DNA from: Arthrobacter sp. zg-Y1110
GTDB lineage: Bacteria; Actinomycetota; Actinomycetes; Actinomycetales; Micrococcaceae
DNA length: 64,000 nt
Direction: 5' to 3'
NCBI RefSeq assembly: GCF_025244865.1
Contig: NZ_CP104272.1
Location: 1,426,001-1,490,000 of the forward strand
Shown here: piece after piece, positions 17,929 through 27,932 of the stretch
Layout: each line of letters opens with the position of its first letter
Numbering within the stretch: position 1 is the first letter of the stretch
Made by a program: the position numbers and the translations under genes
The notes under the pieces: model-generated
Databases searched by the model: none
The model's input: the letters and a program-made list of their open reading frames with translations, nothing else
What the model was told of the DNA's origin: nothing

Positions 17929-18684
17929 ATGCGGGCGCTGGGAGCCCTGACGCGCACTGAAGCGACACTGTATCTGCGCAATCCGGTGAGCATTTTCATG
18001 GCATTGGTGCTGCCCTCGGCCATCCTGCTGCTCCAGGGCTTCGTCATTCCAAACACACGGGTCCCGCTGGGAGGCACGGATCCCGTCTATGCGGCCCTGC
18101 GTCCCATTGACCTGCTCGTGCCGCTGTCCATAGCGGTGGCACTGGCCAGTGTGGCGGTGACCAATTACCCGTCCGCGATCAGCGGCTACCGGGAGACGGG
18201 CGTGCTGCGCCGGCTGGGGGTGACGCCCGTCGGCGCGCACCGCATCCTGTTTGCCCAATGGATCGTCAGCGGCGCAGCGCTCGCCGTTGCGGTGACCGTC
18301 ACCGTCCTGCTCGCCAGGGTTGTCTTTGACAGCCGGATGCCGAGCAGTCCCGGACTGGTTGTCCTCGTGGTGGTCTTCGGCGTCGCTGCCATGATGGCCG
18401 TGGGATCACTCATTGCCGCCGTCGCCGGCACCGCCCAGAACGCCTACGGCATCGGATTCCTGGTGTTTATGGGGTGCATGTTCACTGCCGGATTGTGGAC
18501 GCCCGGGCCCCTGATGCCGGAAGGCGTCCGGCAGGTCGCGTCTTTCACCCCGCTCGGTGCCATGACCCAGGCACTGACCGCCGCCTGGTACGGAGGGACC
18601 GTGACGGTTGCCCCCTTCCTTGTGATGCTTGTCTGGACCGTTTCATGCGCGGCGTTGGCCGCGAAGGTTTTCCGCTGGCAATGA
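17929..18684 (+). CDS. ABC-2 type transporter permease
   Basis: A 251-residue membrane protein with six hydrophobic segments, matching the ABC-2 fold. Supporting features are SGYRETGVLRRLGVTPVG in the loop that couples to the ATPase (about residue 85) and VRQVASFTPLGAMTQAL near the C-terminus, both typical of DrrB-like permeases. It pairs with the ATPase just upstream. GGAACGGTGGAGC precedes the ATG. Confidence 0.87.
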   Translation: MRALGALTRTEATLYLRNPVSIFMALVLPSAILLLQGFVIPNTRVPLGGTDPVYAALRPIDLLVPLSIAVALASVAVTNYPSAISGYRETGVLRRLGVTPVGAHRILFAQWIVSGAALAVAVTVTVLLARVVFDSRMPSSPGLVVLVVVFGVAAMMAVGSLIAAVAGTAQNAYGIGFLVFMGCMFTAGLWTPGPLMPEGVRQVASFTPLGAMTQALTAAWYGGTVTVAPFLVMLVWTVSCAALAAKVFRWQ

Positions 18685-18839
18685 CCTCTCCGTGACTGCC
18701 GGGCTGCATGCCTGCCGGCCTGTGTCGCACCTGGCCACTCTTCCTCCACCGCTGCCGGAGCGGCGGCTCGCACGGCACCGGATGCACAGGCCCCGGGCCG
18801 GCTCTGCAGCGACCGCGGATTCCCGGGGAACCTTGGGCC

Positions 18840-20174
18840 ATGAGCACAGAACCGGCCGACGGCACCCCGCGCAACCCCTACCGCATCAACGCTCCGGCAG
18901 ACATCCTCAGCCTGATTCCACACACGTTGGGCTTCGAGCCGCGCGAGTCCCTGGTGCTGATGGCATTATGCGGTGGCCGGCTCGGCGCGACGCTGCGGCT
19001 GGACCTGCCTCCGGTGCCGGGCAAAGGACCGCGGCAGGGGCCGGGAGCCAAAGCCGGAGCGAATGCCGCCTATGCGGCCACGGCCTGCCGGTTCCTGGCG
19101 TCCGACACCGAGGCTGACGGGGTACTGCTGGCGCTGTATACGGACCGGCCCTGGAAGGACCCGGCGCATCCGCCGTACCGGCCGCTGGTCCGCCGCCTCG
19201 GGAAGGACCTGGCCGCGGCCGGCATCCCGCTGCAGGATGGCTGGCTGGTCGGTCCGGACACCTGGCGGGACTATTTCTGCACCCGGCCTGACTGCTGCCC
19301 ATGGCCGGGCGCGCCCAGGTCGCAGATTGCGGACAGCATGCTGAACACGGAACTGGTGTACCGGGGAAGTGCCTTTGCCTCATCGCTGGAAAGGGCGGTG
19401 GGGGAGTCTTTCCCGATGCAGTGGCCCAACAGGGGTGAGGTAGCGGACAGCCAGGCACGCTTTGGGGAACAGGTGGGTGCACATTGGTGCGAACGGGACC
19501 AGTTCCACCGCACCTTGGAGTTGTGGGGCAAGTGTTTTGCAGGCGGCGGCCTCGACACCGGTGCTGCGCCGTATGCCGAAGACACGGTCGAGCCGTTCCC
19601 CGGTTCCCGGAACCGGCTGCACCTCGATCCTGAATGTGCCGGGTTTCTCCTGGCCAGCCTCTGCGACCGCGGTATCCGCGATGCCCTGCTGGTCCTGACT
19701 GCTGCGGGCCAAGCCGCCGCTGTTTACGGAGCAGAGGCCAACGGCCTGGTCCGCCGGCAGGTGCATCCTGTTGTCCTTCCCGGTTCCGTAGACCACGGCG
19801 TGGCAGCATCCGGCGTCATACCCCTGCTGCCGCGCCCTCGAAGGCAGTCCACGGCCGCCGCGGATTTCCGCAGCATCCTGGTGGGCAGAGGGGGCGCCCC
19901 GGATTGGAGCCTGCTGGACCGGGCGTACGCCGTTTTCTCGGACCTCGTGCCCGCGGCGGACGAAGACGCCAAAGCGGCGCTGCTTTCGCTGCTTGCCTGG
20001 ATGGAGTGGGCCAGGGGGCGCGGCTCTCGTGCCCACGTCCATCTGCAGCATGCGCTCGACGAATGCCCCGGATACCGTCTTGCCTTGCTGCTGCGTGAAC
20101 TGCTGGGTACGGGAATCCTGCCGGACTGGACCGGCTCCCGGGACGGGTCATGGCCGGGCACGCCGGACGGCTAG
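18840..20174 (+). CDS. DUF4192 family protein
   Basis: About 444 residues. The N-terminal part INAPADILSLIPHTLGFEPRESLVLMAL is the hallmark of the DUF4192 family, found widely in Actinobacteria and without an established role. I chose the ATG at 18840 because the family begins near there; the frame remains open for 44 more codons upstream with no family resemblance. The C-terminal third is helical and Ala/Leu-rich (AALLSLLAWMEWARGRGSRA), possibly a TPR-like repeat. It precedes the sigma factor gene but is separated by 330 bases. Confidence 0.82.
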   Translation: MSTEPADGTPRNPYRINAPADILSLIPHTLGFEPRESLVLMALCGGRLGATLRLDLPPVPGKGPRQGPGAKAGANAAYAATACRFLASDTEADGVLLALYTDRPWKDPAHPPYRPLVRRLGKDLAAAGIPLQDGWLVGPDTWRDYFCTRPDCCPWPGAPRSQIADSMLNTELVYRGSAFASSLERAVGESFPMQWPNRGEVADSQARFGEQVGAHWCERDQFHRTLELWGKCFAGGGLDTGAAPYAEDTVEPFPGSRNRLHLDPECAGFLLASLCDRGIRDALLVLTAAGQAAAVYGAEANGLVRRQVHPVVLPGSVDHGVAASGVIPLLPRPRRQSTAAADFRSILVGRGGAPDWSLLDRAYAVFSDLVPAADEDAKAALLSLLAWMEWARGRGSRAHVHLQHALDECPGYRLALLLRELLGTGILPDWTGSRDGSWPGTPDG

Positions 20175-20504
20175 CCCGAGACCCGGATGAACCGGTGCTG
20201 AAAGAGAACCGGCGGGGAAAAGCCACGCGGCGGAACACGGCCCGCGGAGTGTGCCGACGAGGTGCGCCGGTGCTGTGGCGGGACGGAAAACGTGCGACAA
20301 TGGGAACCGAGACCCGGTCGGGTTCGTGTATCAAGTGTCCTTTGAACTGCCAGTCCTTGTGGCCAGCGGAACAATACACCGGCACGGCGTGTTCTATTCA
20401 GAGCAAGCCAAACCGAACACTTGGATAGAATCACGGACTTGACAGGGTCATAGTGGTGTTGCCCCCAATGGCGGTGCCACAACCCGCCGTATGAAAGGTT
20501 TTCT
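20175..20504 (+). other. Non-coding region upstream of the sigma factor gene
   Basis: 330 bases with no convincing gene. It should hold the sigA promoter and a long 5' untranslated leader. TTGACA occurs at 20439-20444 but no -10 lies at proper distance; TAGAAT at 20426-20431 is a possible -10 without a good -35. I cannot place the transcription start. Confidence 0.5.
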
Positions 20505-21791
<1,287 letters not shown>

Positions 21792-21823
21792 GCACCTGCC
21801 GGTTCGCCGGCAACCCGCTTCAC

Positions 21824-21864
21824 CAACAGCACCCCGGCCCGCGTCTGCGGACGGGGTGCTGTTG
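21824..21864 (+). terminator. Terminator of sigA
   Basis: A perfect 13-bp inverted repeat (CAACAGCACCCCG and its complement) with a 15-base loop, followed by GTGTGCG, 32 bases after the sigA stop. Confidence 0.8.
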
Positions 21865-21901
21865 TGTGCGGGCCCGGCGGACCCAGGTGCAGTTGGACAA
21901 A

Positions 21902-21936
21902 AAGAAGTCCCCTTCCGACACGGAAGGGGACTTCTT
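21902..21936 (-). terminator. Terminator of the DUF7455 gene
   Basis: A perfect 15-bp inverted repeat (21902-21916 and 21922-21936) with a GACAC loop. On the minus strand it is followed by a run of five Ts, so it is a classical rho-independent terminator for the gene at 22007-22228, and may also stop sigA read-through. Confidence 0.85.
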
Positions 21937-22006
21937 CAAGCTTGGTACGCCGCGTCGACGCGGACATTACTCCGTGGCTTCGCTGGCCATTCAGCCGACT
22001 GCGTGT

Positions 22007-22228
22007 TTACTCTGCAGAGACCGGTGCCTTCTCGTTCAGGCGCGAGGTCTCATCCTGCCATTCCGAGGTGAGCGGACGGAGGTTCGCCTCCACCGCACGG
22101 GCGTGGTGCCCGCAGAAAAGCAGTTCCCCACCGGAGGATTCCAGTACGGCACGTACGTATGCCTGTGCGCCGCAACGGTCGCAGCGGTCCAGGCTGTTCA
22201 GCTCACGGGTTGCTACTGCTGCTGTCAT
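22007..22228 (-). CDS. Small zinc-ribbon-like protein (DUF7455)
   Basis: A 73-residue protein with CDRCGAQAYVRA near residue 16 and CGHHARA near residue 39, which together look like a zinc-binding CxxC...CxxH site. This small family is conserved next to sigma factor genes in Actinobacteria, with no known function. The ATG at 22228 follows GAGGAGG; the frame is open five codons earlier. It is convergent with sigA and divergent from parE. Confidence 0.82.
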   Translation of the reverse strand: MTAAVATRELNSLDRCDRCGAQAYVRAVLESSGGELLFCGHHARAVEANLRPLTSEWQDETSRLNEKAPVSAE

Positions 22229-22467
22229 GAGTTGCCTCCTCAAGGGTGTTGATACTTCATATAACCACCTTTGGCACCCCGTCCCTTGCAGGTTGGCCCG
22301 CCTTTCGCTCTACGCGTACCGTTCCGGCGTGGTCGCCGTGGGCAAACTCACGCAACTGAGTCGTTGGGCGGAAGTGTCACCGCCGGGGATTAACCTTGTA
22401 GGAGTTCCTGATTGTTCCCGGCTATCCCTACCGGCGAAACAGCCGACACCAAGGAGTTTCAACGCAC

Positions 22468-24579
22468 GTGGCGCCCCCTAGTTCTGATTACACTGCCCGG
22501 CACCTGTCCGTCCTGGAAGGATTGGAAGCCGTCCGCAAGCGTCCCGGCATGTACATCGGGTCCACCGACTCCCGCGGACTGATGCACTGTCTCTGGGAAA
22601 TCATCGACAACTCCGTCGATGAAGCCCTGGCCGGCTTTGGGCAGAGCATCAAGATCATCCTGCACCCGGACGGTTCCGTGGAGATCCACGACGACGGCCG
22701 CGGCATCCCGGTGGATATTGAACCGAAAACCGGGCTCTCCGGCGTCGAAGTCGTCTTCACCAAGCTCCACGCCGGCGGCAAGTTCGGCGGCGGGTCCTAC
22801 GCTGCCTCCGGCGGCCTGCACGGCGTCGGTGCCAGCGTGGTTAACGCCCTCTCCTCCCGACTCGACGTGCAGGTTGACCGGGCGGGCAAGACCTACCAGA
22901 TGGCCTTCCGCCGCGGCGAGCCCGGGCACTTCGACGACACCGGCAAAAAGCCCGGCCCCGAGGCCAAGTTCTCTCCGTTCCTGGACAGCTCGCGCCTTGA
23001 GGTAGTGGGCAAGGCCAAGCGCGGCGTCACGGGCACGCGCATCCGGTACTGGGCGGACCGGCAGATCTTCACGCCGGACGCCAAGTTCTCCTACACCGAA
23101 CTGCAGGCCCGCGCCCGCCAGACTTCCTTCCTGGTCCCCGGGCTGCGCATCACGCTGCGCGATGAACGGCGCCTGCCCGGAACCCCGGGCGAGAACGGCC
23201 CCGTGGAGGAAGTCTTCCACCACGACGGCGGGATCGCCGAGTTCGTCGACTATCTGGCCGCCGACGCCGCCGTCACCGATATCTGGCGCCTGCACGGCTC
23301 CGGCAAGTTCAAGGAATCCGTGCCCGTACTCGATGAAAGCGGACATAGCCGGATCACCGAGATTGAACGCGAGGCGGAGGTGGATATCGCCCTGCGCTGG
23401 GGGATCGGCTACGAAACAAATATCCGCTCGTTCGTAAACATCATTGCCACGCCCAAGGGCGGAACGCACCAGACCGGCTTCGAGCAGGGCCTGCTGAAGA
23501 CCTTCCGCAAGGTCATCGAAGCCAACGCCCGCAAACTCAAGGCCGGCAACGACAAGATCGAAAAGGACGACGTTTTCGCCGGGCTCACCGCGGTGCTGAC
23601 GGTCCGCCTCGCCGAACCGCAGTTCGAGGGCCAGACCAAGGAAATCCTCGGCACCTCCGCCGTCAGGGCCATCGTGAGCAAGGTGGTGGAGAAGGAAATC
23701 ACCGCCCGGTTGAACTCCACGGCGCGTGCCGACAAGGCGCAGTCTTCGCAGCTGCTGGAAAAGGTGGTGGCGGAGATGAAGTCCCGGATCTCCGCCCGCG
23801 TGCACAAGGAGACCCAGCGCCGGAAGAACGCGCTGGAAACCTCCACCATGCCGGCCAAGCTGGCTGACTGCCGGATCGATGACCAGGAACGCTCTGAACT
23901 GTTCATCGTGGAAGGCGACAGCGCCCTGGGCACGGCCAAACTTGCCCGGTCCTCGGACTACCAGGCGCTTCTGCCCATCCGCGGCAAAATCCTGAACGTG
24001 CAGAAGGCGTCCGTGGCGGACATGCTGTCCAATGCCGAGTGTGCCGCGCTGATCCAGGTGGTGGGGGCCGGCTCCGGCCGCAGCTTCCAGCTCGACGCCG
24101 CCCGGTACGGCAAGGTTATTTTCATGACCGATGCAGACGTCGACGGCGCGCACATCCGGACCCTGCTGCTCACGCTGTTCTTCCGCTACATGCGCCCGCT
24201 GGTGGATGCAGGACGCGTCTATGCAGCCGTTCCGCCGCTGCACCGCGTGGAGGTCATCAATGCCGGCTCCAAGAGCAATGAGATGGTCTACACCTACAGC
24301 GAAAAGGAACTGCACCAGGTCCTTGCCCGTCTGGAAAAGGAAGGCAAGCGCTACAAGGAACCGATCCAGCGCTACAAGGGCCTGGGTGAGATGGATGCAG
24401 GCCAGCTGGCCGAAACCACCATGGACCCCCGGCACCGCACCCTGCGGAGGGTCCGGATTTCCGAAGCAGCTGCGGCCGAGCAGGCATTCGAGCTGCTGAT
24501 GGGCAGCGACGTGGCGCCGCGCAAGGACTTCATCATCGCCGGGGCGGCCATGCTGGACCGGGACCGGATCGACGCCTAG
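22468..24579 (+). CDS. parE: DNA topoisomerase IV subunit B (ParE-type)
   Basis: A 703-residue type IIA topoisomerase ATPase subunit. The GHKL ATPase domain has LEAVRKRPGMYIGST, EIIDNSVDEALAG, HDDGRGIPVD and GLHGVGASVVNALS. The transducer domain follows, and the TOPRIM domain has FIVEGDSALGTAK, PIRGKILNVQKA and TDADVDGAHIRTLLLT. The C-terminal RYKGLGEMDAGQLAETTM closes the family pattern. ParC is 13 kb downstream, so I call it topo IV rather than GyrB, which usually lies near oriC. The start is GTG at 22468 with AAGGAG upstream. Confidence 0.9.
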   Translation: MAPPSSDYTARHLSVLEGLEAVRKRPGMYIGSTDSRGLMHCLWEIIDNSVDEALAGFGQSIKIILHPDGSVEIHDDGRGIPVDIEPKTGLSGVEVVFTKLHAGGKFGGGSYAASGGLHGVGASVVNALSSRLDVQVDRAGKTYQMAFRRGEPGHFDDTGKKPGPEAKFSPFLDSSRLEVVGKAKRGVTGTRIRYWADRQIFTPDAKFSYTELQARARQTSFLVPGLRITLRDERRLPGTPGENGPVEEVFHHDGGIAEFVDYLAADAAVTDIWRLHGSGKFKESVPVLDESGHSRITEIEREAEVDIALRWGIGYETNIRSFVNIIATPKGGTHQTGFEQGLLKTFRKVIEANARKLKAGNDKIEKDDVFAGLTAVLTVRLAEPQFEGQTKEILGTSAVRAIVSKVVEKEITARLNSTARADKAQSSQLLEKVVAEMKSRISARVHKETQRRKNALETSTMPAKLADCRIDDQERSELFIVEGDSALGTAKLARSSDYQALLPIRGKILNVQKASVADMLSNAECAALIQVVGAGSGRSFQLDAARYGKVIFMTDADVDGAHIRTLLLTLFFRYMRPLVDAGRVYAAVPPLHRVEVINAGSKSNEMVYTYSEKELHQVLARLEKEGKRYKEPIQRYKGLGEMDAGQLAETTMDPRHRTLRRVRISEAAAAEQAFELLMGSDVAPRKDFIIAGAAMLDRDRIDA

Positions 24580-24612
24580 CCCGGACCCGAGACCCGGGGA
24601 CCAGCCCCCGGT

Positions 24613-24679
24613 CGGCCCGGGGCCGCACCTCACGGAAGGCGCGGCCCGGGGCCGCACCTCACGGAAGGCGCGGCCCGGG
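24613..24679. repeat. 29-bp tandem repeat after parE
   Basis: Two exact 29-bp units (24613-24641 and 24642-24670) plus nine bases of a third. Each CCCGGGGCCGC can pair with the next GCGGCCCGGG, so the array can fold into hairpins. It sits between the convergent parE and M56 genes and probably works as a bidirectional terminator. Confidence 0.85.
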
Positions 24680-24680
24680 C

Positions 24681-25673
24681 CTAATCCAGCAGCCCCGGGG
24701 CGATCAGCAGGGTGGTCGGTACTGCCAGCAGCAGGGCCGAGAGGCACAGCACGCTCCACTGCTGCCAGCGGGGCAGGGGTGGCTGCGGTGTGAGCAACCG
24801 GCTGAGCCTGCCGGCAATACCCAGCGGCTCTGACCCCTCGGGTGCACCCAGAGCGAGCGGGGACGTCCCGCGCAGGCGGCCCTGCGGATCGGCCGGAGGC
24901 GTCGGTGCCCCGGGTGCGGCGGGGGACCCGGACCCGACAATTGCCACGGCGCGGACGAGTGTCATCCGGTCCACCTTCCGCAGCGCCTCGTCATCGGCGA
25001 GCATCTCGATCAGCTCATTGACCGAGTGCTGGGCCAGCATTGATGTCGGCAGCCAAGGCAGGGCCGCACGCCAGGCCGCGAAGGCCCACAGCAGCAGGTG
25101 GTGGTGCTGGGCCAGATGGGCGCGTTCATGGGTGAGCACCGCGGAAAGCTCATCCTCGGAGAGCATGTTCAACAGTCCGTCAGAGAGGACCGTGACGGAC
25201 CGTGCACCGCCGGGCAGGCAGTAGGCCACCGGGGTTGGATGCTGGATGACCAGGGTGGCAGGCGTGTCAGCGGAAGGGGAACTGAGCAGGTTGAGCATGT
25301 CCCGGTGCCGATGCCGGCCGCGGAGGATCCGGTAGTACGTCAGCAGCAGGGTGAATACCAGGTGGGCACTCAGCAACATTGCGGCGCTGAGTGCGAAAAC
25401 GTGGACCAGTCCGAGGGTGCTGGCCGGAGCGCCCTGCAGAAGGATGCGCCACAAGCCGTGGAGTCCGGCCAGGAGATTGTCCCCGAGCGGCTCCAGGCCC
25501 CAGGTAAGCATGGCTCCGATCATGGACAGGCCGCCCGCAAGGGCTATCGCCTGCCACAGAACCATTGCGGTGAAGGGGGAGCGGGCCGGCCAGGCTGCCC
25601 GCGAGAGAAGAATCGGAACGGGCCACGCCAGCACGATCGCCAGCGCCGCCAATGCATAGGAGGCCCAGAACAC
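24681..25673 (-). CDS. M56-family membrane metalloprotease (BlaR1/MecR1-like, no sensor domain)
   Basis: A 330-residue membrane protein with four or five helices and a zinc-protease motif HERAH in LSAVLTHERAHLAQHHHLLLW (about residue 183), with the third ligand probably in NELIEMLADDEA. This is the BlaR1/MecR1 peptidase domain without the penicillin-binding sensor. It follows the BlaI-type repressor after 15 bases, so it likely cleaves or inactivates that repressor on a signal, by analogy with the bla system. A Pro/Gly-rich loop (about 250-290) precedes the last helix. The GTG at 25673 is the likely start. Confidence 0.85.
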   Translation of the reverse strand: MFWASYALAALAIVLAWPVPILLSRAAWPARSPFTAMVLWQAIALAGGLSMIGAMLTWGLEPLGDNLLAGLHGLWRILLQGAPASTLGLVHVFALSAAMLLSAHLVFTLLLTYYRILRGRHRHRDMLNLLSSPSADTPATLVIQHPTPVAYCLPGGARSVTVLSDGLLNMLSEDELSAVLTHERAHLAQHHHLLLWAFAAWRAALPWLPTSMLAQHSVNELIEMLADDEALRKVDRMTLVRAVAIVGSGSPAAPGAPTPPADPQGRLRGTSPLALGAPEGSEPLGIAGRLSRLLTPQPPLPRWQQWSVLCLSALLLAVPTTLLIAPGLLD

Positions 25674-25688
25674 CGCAGGTGCCGGTGC

Positions 25689-26054
25689 CTAGGCGCCGAG
25701 CAGCCTGCGCAGCATTTCGGCCTCGGTGTCGGAGACGGAACCGACGAACCGGGCCAGCACGGCTTCGCGGTCATTGGCGGTACCGAGGGCTTCATGCATG
25801 AGTTCGGCCGTGTGTTCGGCCCGGCTGGTCACGGCACGGTAGCGGTGGGGGCGGATGTCGCGTTCACGCTGGACCAGCGATTTCTTTTCCAGCCGTGACA
25901 GCACGGTCAGCACGGTGGTGACAGCGAGGCCCTTGCCGTCAGCGGAAGCCTCACGCTGCGCCAGTTTCTCGCGGAGTTCATTGGCGGTGGCTGCTTCGTT
26001 TGATTCCCACAGCAGATCCATCATTGCGCGTTCCAACTCACCGAGCGTTGCCAT
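25689..26054 (-). CDS. blaI: BlaI/MecI/CopY-family transcriptional repressor
   Basis: A 121-residue winged-helix repressor. LGELERAMMDLLWESNEAATANELREKL, then LAVTTVLTVLSRLEKKSLVQRERD form the DNA-binding half, and the C-terminal helices (EAVLARFVGSVSDTEAEMLRRLL) the dimerisation part. ATG at 26054 follows AAAAAGG at six bases; an ATG two codons earlier is in frame. It diverges from cydA, with three TTCTAC-N5-GTAGAA palindromes between them, so it likely represses itself and cydAB-cydDC. The identification as BlaI-type is firm; the regulon is inference. Confidence 0.9.
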   Translation of the reverse strand: MATLGELERAMMDLLWESNEAATANELREKLAQREASADGKGLAVTTVLTVLSRLEKKSLVQRERDIRPHRYRAVTSRAEHTAELMHEALGTANDREAVLARFVGSVSDTEAEMLRRLLGA

Positions 26055-26111
26055 GTGCATCCTTTTTCGATCGAGACCCCGGCGGACCCCTGTATCGGGT
26101 CCAGACTTACT

Positions 26112-26117
26112 AATGTA
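26112..26117 (-). promoter_or_regulatory. Possible -10 of blaI
   Basis: TACATT on the minus strand, about 58 bases before the blaI start. The matching -35 position would overlap the first palindrome at 26136-26152, which would fit autorepression. Confidence 0.3.
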
Positions 26118-26135
26118 CCCCGTTCCGCCCGTTTG

Positions 26136-26152
26136 TTCTACATCACGTAGAA
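26136..26152. promoter_or_regulatory. Putative BlaI operator 1
   Basis: TTCTAC-ATCAC-GTAGAA, a perfect 6+6 palindrome with a 5-base spacer in the blaI-cydA intergenic region. Confidence 0.7.
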
Positions 26153-26167
26153 ATCTTGGCCGACTTG

Positions 26168-26184
26168 TTCTACGCTGTGTAGAA
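26168..26184. promoter_or_regulatory. Putative BlaI operator 2
   Basis: TTCTAC-GCTGT-GTAGAA, same half-sites and spacer as operator 1, centred 32 bases from it. It overlaps a possible cydA promoter (TTGGCC at 26156, TAGAAG at 26180). Confidence 0.7.
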
Positions 26185-26192
26185 GTTAGGAA

Positions 26193-26209
26193 TTCTACAA
26201 CGCGTAGAA
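26193..26209. promoter_or_regulatory. Putative BlaI operator 3
   Basis: TTCTAC-AACGC-GTAGAA, centred 25 bases from operator 2 and 29 bases before the cydA start. Confidence 0.7.
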
Positions 26210-26237
26210 GAAACTGCTCAACTGAAGGACTACAAGC

Positions 26238-27839
26238 GTGGAAGCACTGGATATCGCCCGGTGGCAGTTCGGCATCACGACCGTCTACCACTTCCTCATG
26301 GTCCCGCTGACCATTGGGCTGGGGATTGTGGTGGCAGCCATGCAGACAGCCTGGGTGCGCACCGGCAAAGAACAATACCTGCGAATGACGAAGTTCTGGG
26401 GAAAGCTGTTCCTCATTAACTTCATCCTGGGCCTGGCCACCGGCCTGGTTCAGGAGTTCCAGTTCGGGATGGCCTGGAGCGAGTACAGCCGCTTCGTCGG
26501 CGACGTCTTCGGCGCCCCGCTGGCACTGGAATCACTGTTGGCGTTCTTCACCGAATCAGTGTTCCTGGGATTGTGGATCTTCGGCTGGAAGAGGTTGCCC
26601 CCGAAGATCCATCTGGCGTGCCTGTGGATCACCACGCTCGCCTCCATGCTCTCGGCCTACTTCATCCTCGCCGCTAACTCCTGGATGCAGCACCCCGTGG
26701 GCGTGGAAATGGTGGACGGCCGCCCGGTCATGAACGACATCTGGGCCGTCCTGACCAACAACACCCTCCTCGTCGCGTTCCCGCACACAATCTTCGGTGC
26801 CTTCGCCGTTGCCGGCGGGTTCCTACTCGGCATCGCCTGGTACCACCTCTGGAAGCGGCGCCGCGACGGCATCGACACCGTGGATGACCGGGGCTACGTG
26901 GTGGTTGGCGAAAACGCCGCAATCGGCCGCGACAAGACCGACCACGCCGTGTGGCTGCGCTCCCTGCGCATCGGCGCCGTCGTTGCCATGATCTCCTTCG
27001 CCGGCGTCGCCGTCAGCGGTGACCTGCAGGGCAAGCTCATGTTTGAGCAGCAGCCCATGAAGATGGCGGCCGCGGAAGCGGCGTGCCATGACGGCACCGG
27101 CTTCTCCGTCCTGTCCATCGGTGACCCCGGCGCGGAGAACTGTGAAGACGTGGACACCCTGGTCGAAATCCCGGGCATGCTGTCCTTCCTCGCCAACGGC
27201 GACTTCGACACCGAAATCCGGGGGGTAAACACCCTGCTGGAGGAGTACCGCGACGCCTACGGCACGAACCTGCCGGACAACGAAATGTACGGCACCAACT
27301 CCGGCATGGAAATCGACTACACGCCGAACTTCGCCGTCACCTACTGGGGCTTCCGCATCATGATCGGCTTCGGCAGTGTTGCCGCCGTCGCCGCCGCCTA
27401 CGCCCTGTGGGCGGTCCGCAAGGGCACCGTCCCCGAGTCCAAATGGCTGATGCGCCTGGCCGTCTTCGGCATCCTGGCACCGTTCGGCGCCAACTCCGCA
27501 GGCTGGATCTTCACCGAAATGGGCCGCCAGCCGTTTGTGGTGGCTCCGAACCCCACCGGTACCGACGGCGTCTTCATGTTCACCGCCGCAGCCGTCTCGC
27601 CGGGTGTGAGCATGGCGGAACTGCTGTTCTCCGTCATCACCTTCACCGTCGTGTACCTGGCCCTGCTGATCGTGGAGGTGCGGCTGCTGTTCAAGTTCGT
27701 CCGCGGCGGCGTTCCGGCAGCGATGCCTGACCTGCTGCACGGCGACGACGGCGGCACGGGCGGCCTGGACTCCGCCGGCGGCGATCCCGACGGCAGCCCC
27801 GGAAAGAAGAAGCATGATGTCCTCGACTTTGCCTACTAA
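26238..27839 (+). CDS. cydA: Cytochrome bd quinol oxidase subunit I
   Basis: A 533-residue membrane protein carrying haems b558, b595 and d. It has the N-terminal RWQFGITTVYHFLMVPLTIG with the first haem ligand (His18), AFPHTIFGAFAVAGGF with another, a methionine in GFRIMIGFG, and the family GRQPFVVAPNPTGTDGV. The Q-loop region (about residues 260-350) contains the quinol site. The oxidase uses menaquinol or ubiquinol to reduce oxygen under low oxygen or stress. GTG at 26238 follows GAAGGA. Its promoter region carries three BlaI-type palindromes. cydB and cydDC follow in the same operon. Confidence 0.96.
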   Translation: MEALDIARWQFGITTVYHFLMVPLTIGLGIVVAAMQTAWVRTGKEQYLRMTKFWGKLFLINFILGLATGLVQEFQFGMAWSEYSRFVGDVFGAPLALESLLAFFTESVFLGLWIFGWKRLPPKIHLACLWITTLASMLSAYFILAANSWMQHPVGVEMVDGRPVMNDIWAVLTNNTLLVAFPHTIFGAFAVAGGFLLGIAWYHLWKRRRDGIDTVDDRGYVVVGENAAIGRDKTDHAVWLRSLRIGAVVAMISFAGVAVSGDLQGKLMFEQQPMKMAAAEAACHDGTGFSVLSIGDPGAENCEDVDTLVEIPGMLSFLANGDFDTEIRGVNTLLEEYRDAYGTNLPDNEMYGTNSGMEIDYTPNFAVTYWGFRIMIGFGSVAAVAAAYALWAVRKGTVPESKWLMRLAVFGILAPFGANSAGWIFTEMGRQPFVVAPNPTGTDGVFMFTAAAVSPGVSMAELLFSVITFTVVYLALLIVEVRLLFKFVRGGVPAAMPDLLHGDDGGTGGLDSAGGDPDGSPGKKKHDVLDFAY

Positions 27840-27854
27840 GGCGCCCCGGGGGGA

Positions 27855-27870
27855 GGCCGTGCACACGGCC
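27855..27870 (+). other. Intercistronic hairpin between cydA and cydB
   Basis: GGCCGTG-CA-CACGGCC, a perfect 7-bp stem with a 2-base centre, 15 bases after the cydA stop. It may protect the cydA transcript end or reduce read-through. Confidence 0.35.
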
Positions 27871-27932
27871 GCCCTCCGGGTCCTCCACCCTGCAATCTGC
27901 CGGACACCGGCACTTCTGGAGCTCTGAAAGTA

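Noticed and set aside
16882..18258. A 458-codon open frame on the minus strand opposite the MFS and ABC genes
   Set aside because: It crosses three plus-strand genes with recognised motifs and shows none of its own.
20439..20444. TTGACA upstream of sigA as a -35 element
   Set aside because: A perfect consensus hexamer, but no -10-like hexamer lies 16-18 bases downstream, so I do not call a promoter there.
22459..24759. A 766-codon open frame on the minus strand opposite parE
   Set aside because: It is the antisense shadow of a clearly conserved topoisomerase gene in GC-rich DNA. Its translation has no family pattern, and the composition follows the codon bias of the plus strand.
24681..26054. 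A beta-lactam resistance regulator pair
   Set aside because: The M56 protein has no penicillin-binding sensor domain and no beta-lactamase or PBP gene is near; the operators face the cytochrome bd operon instead.
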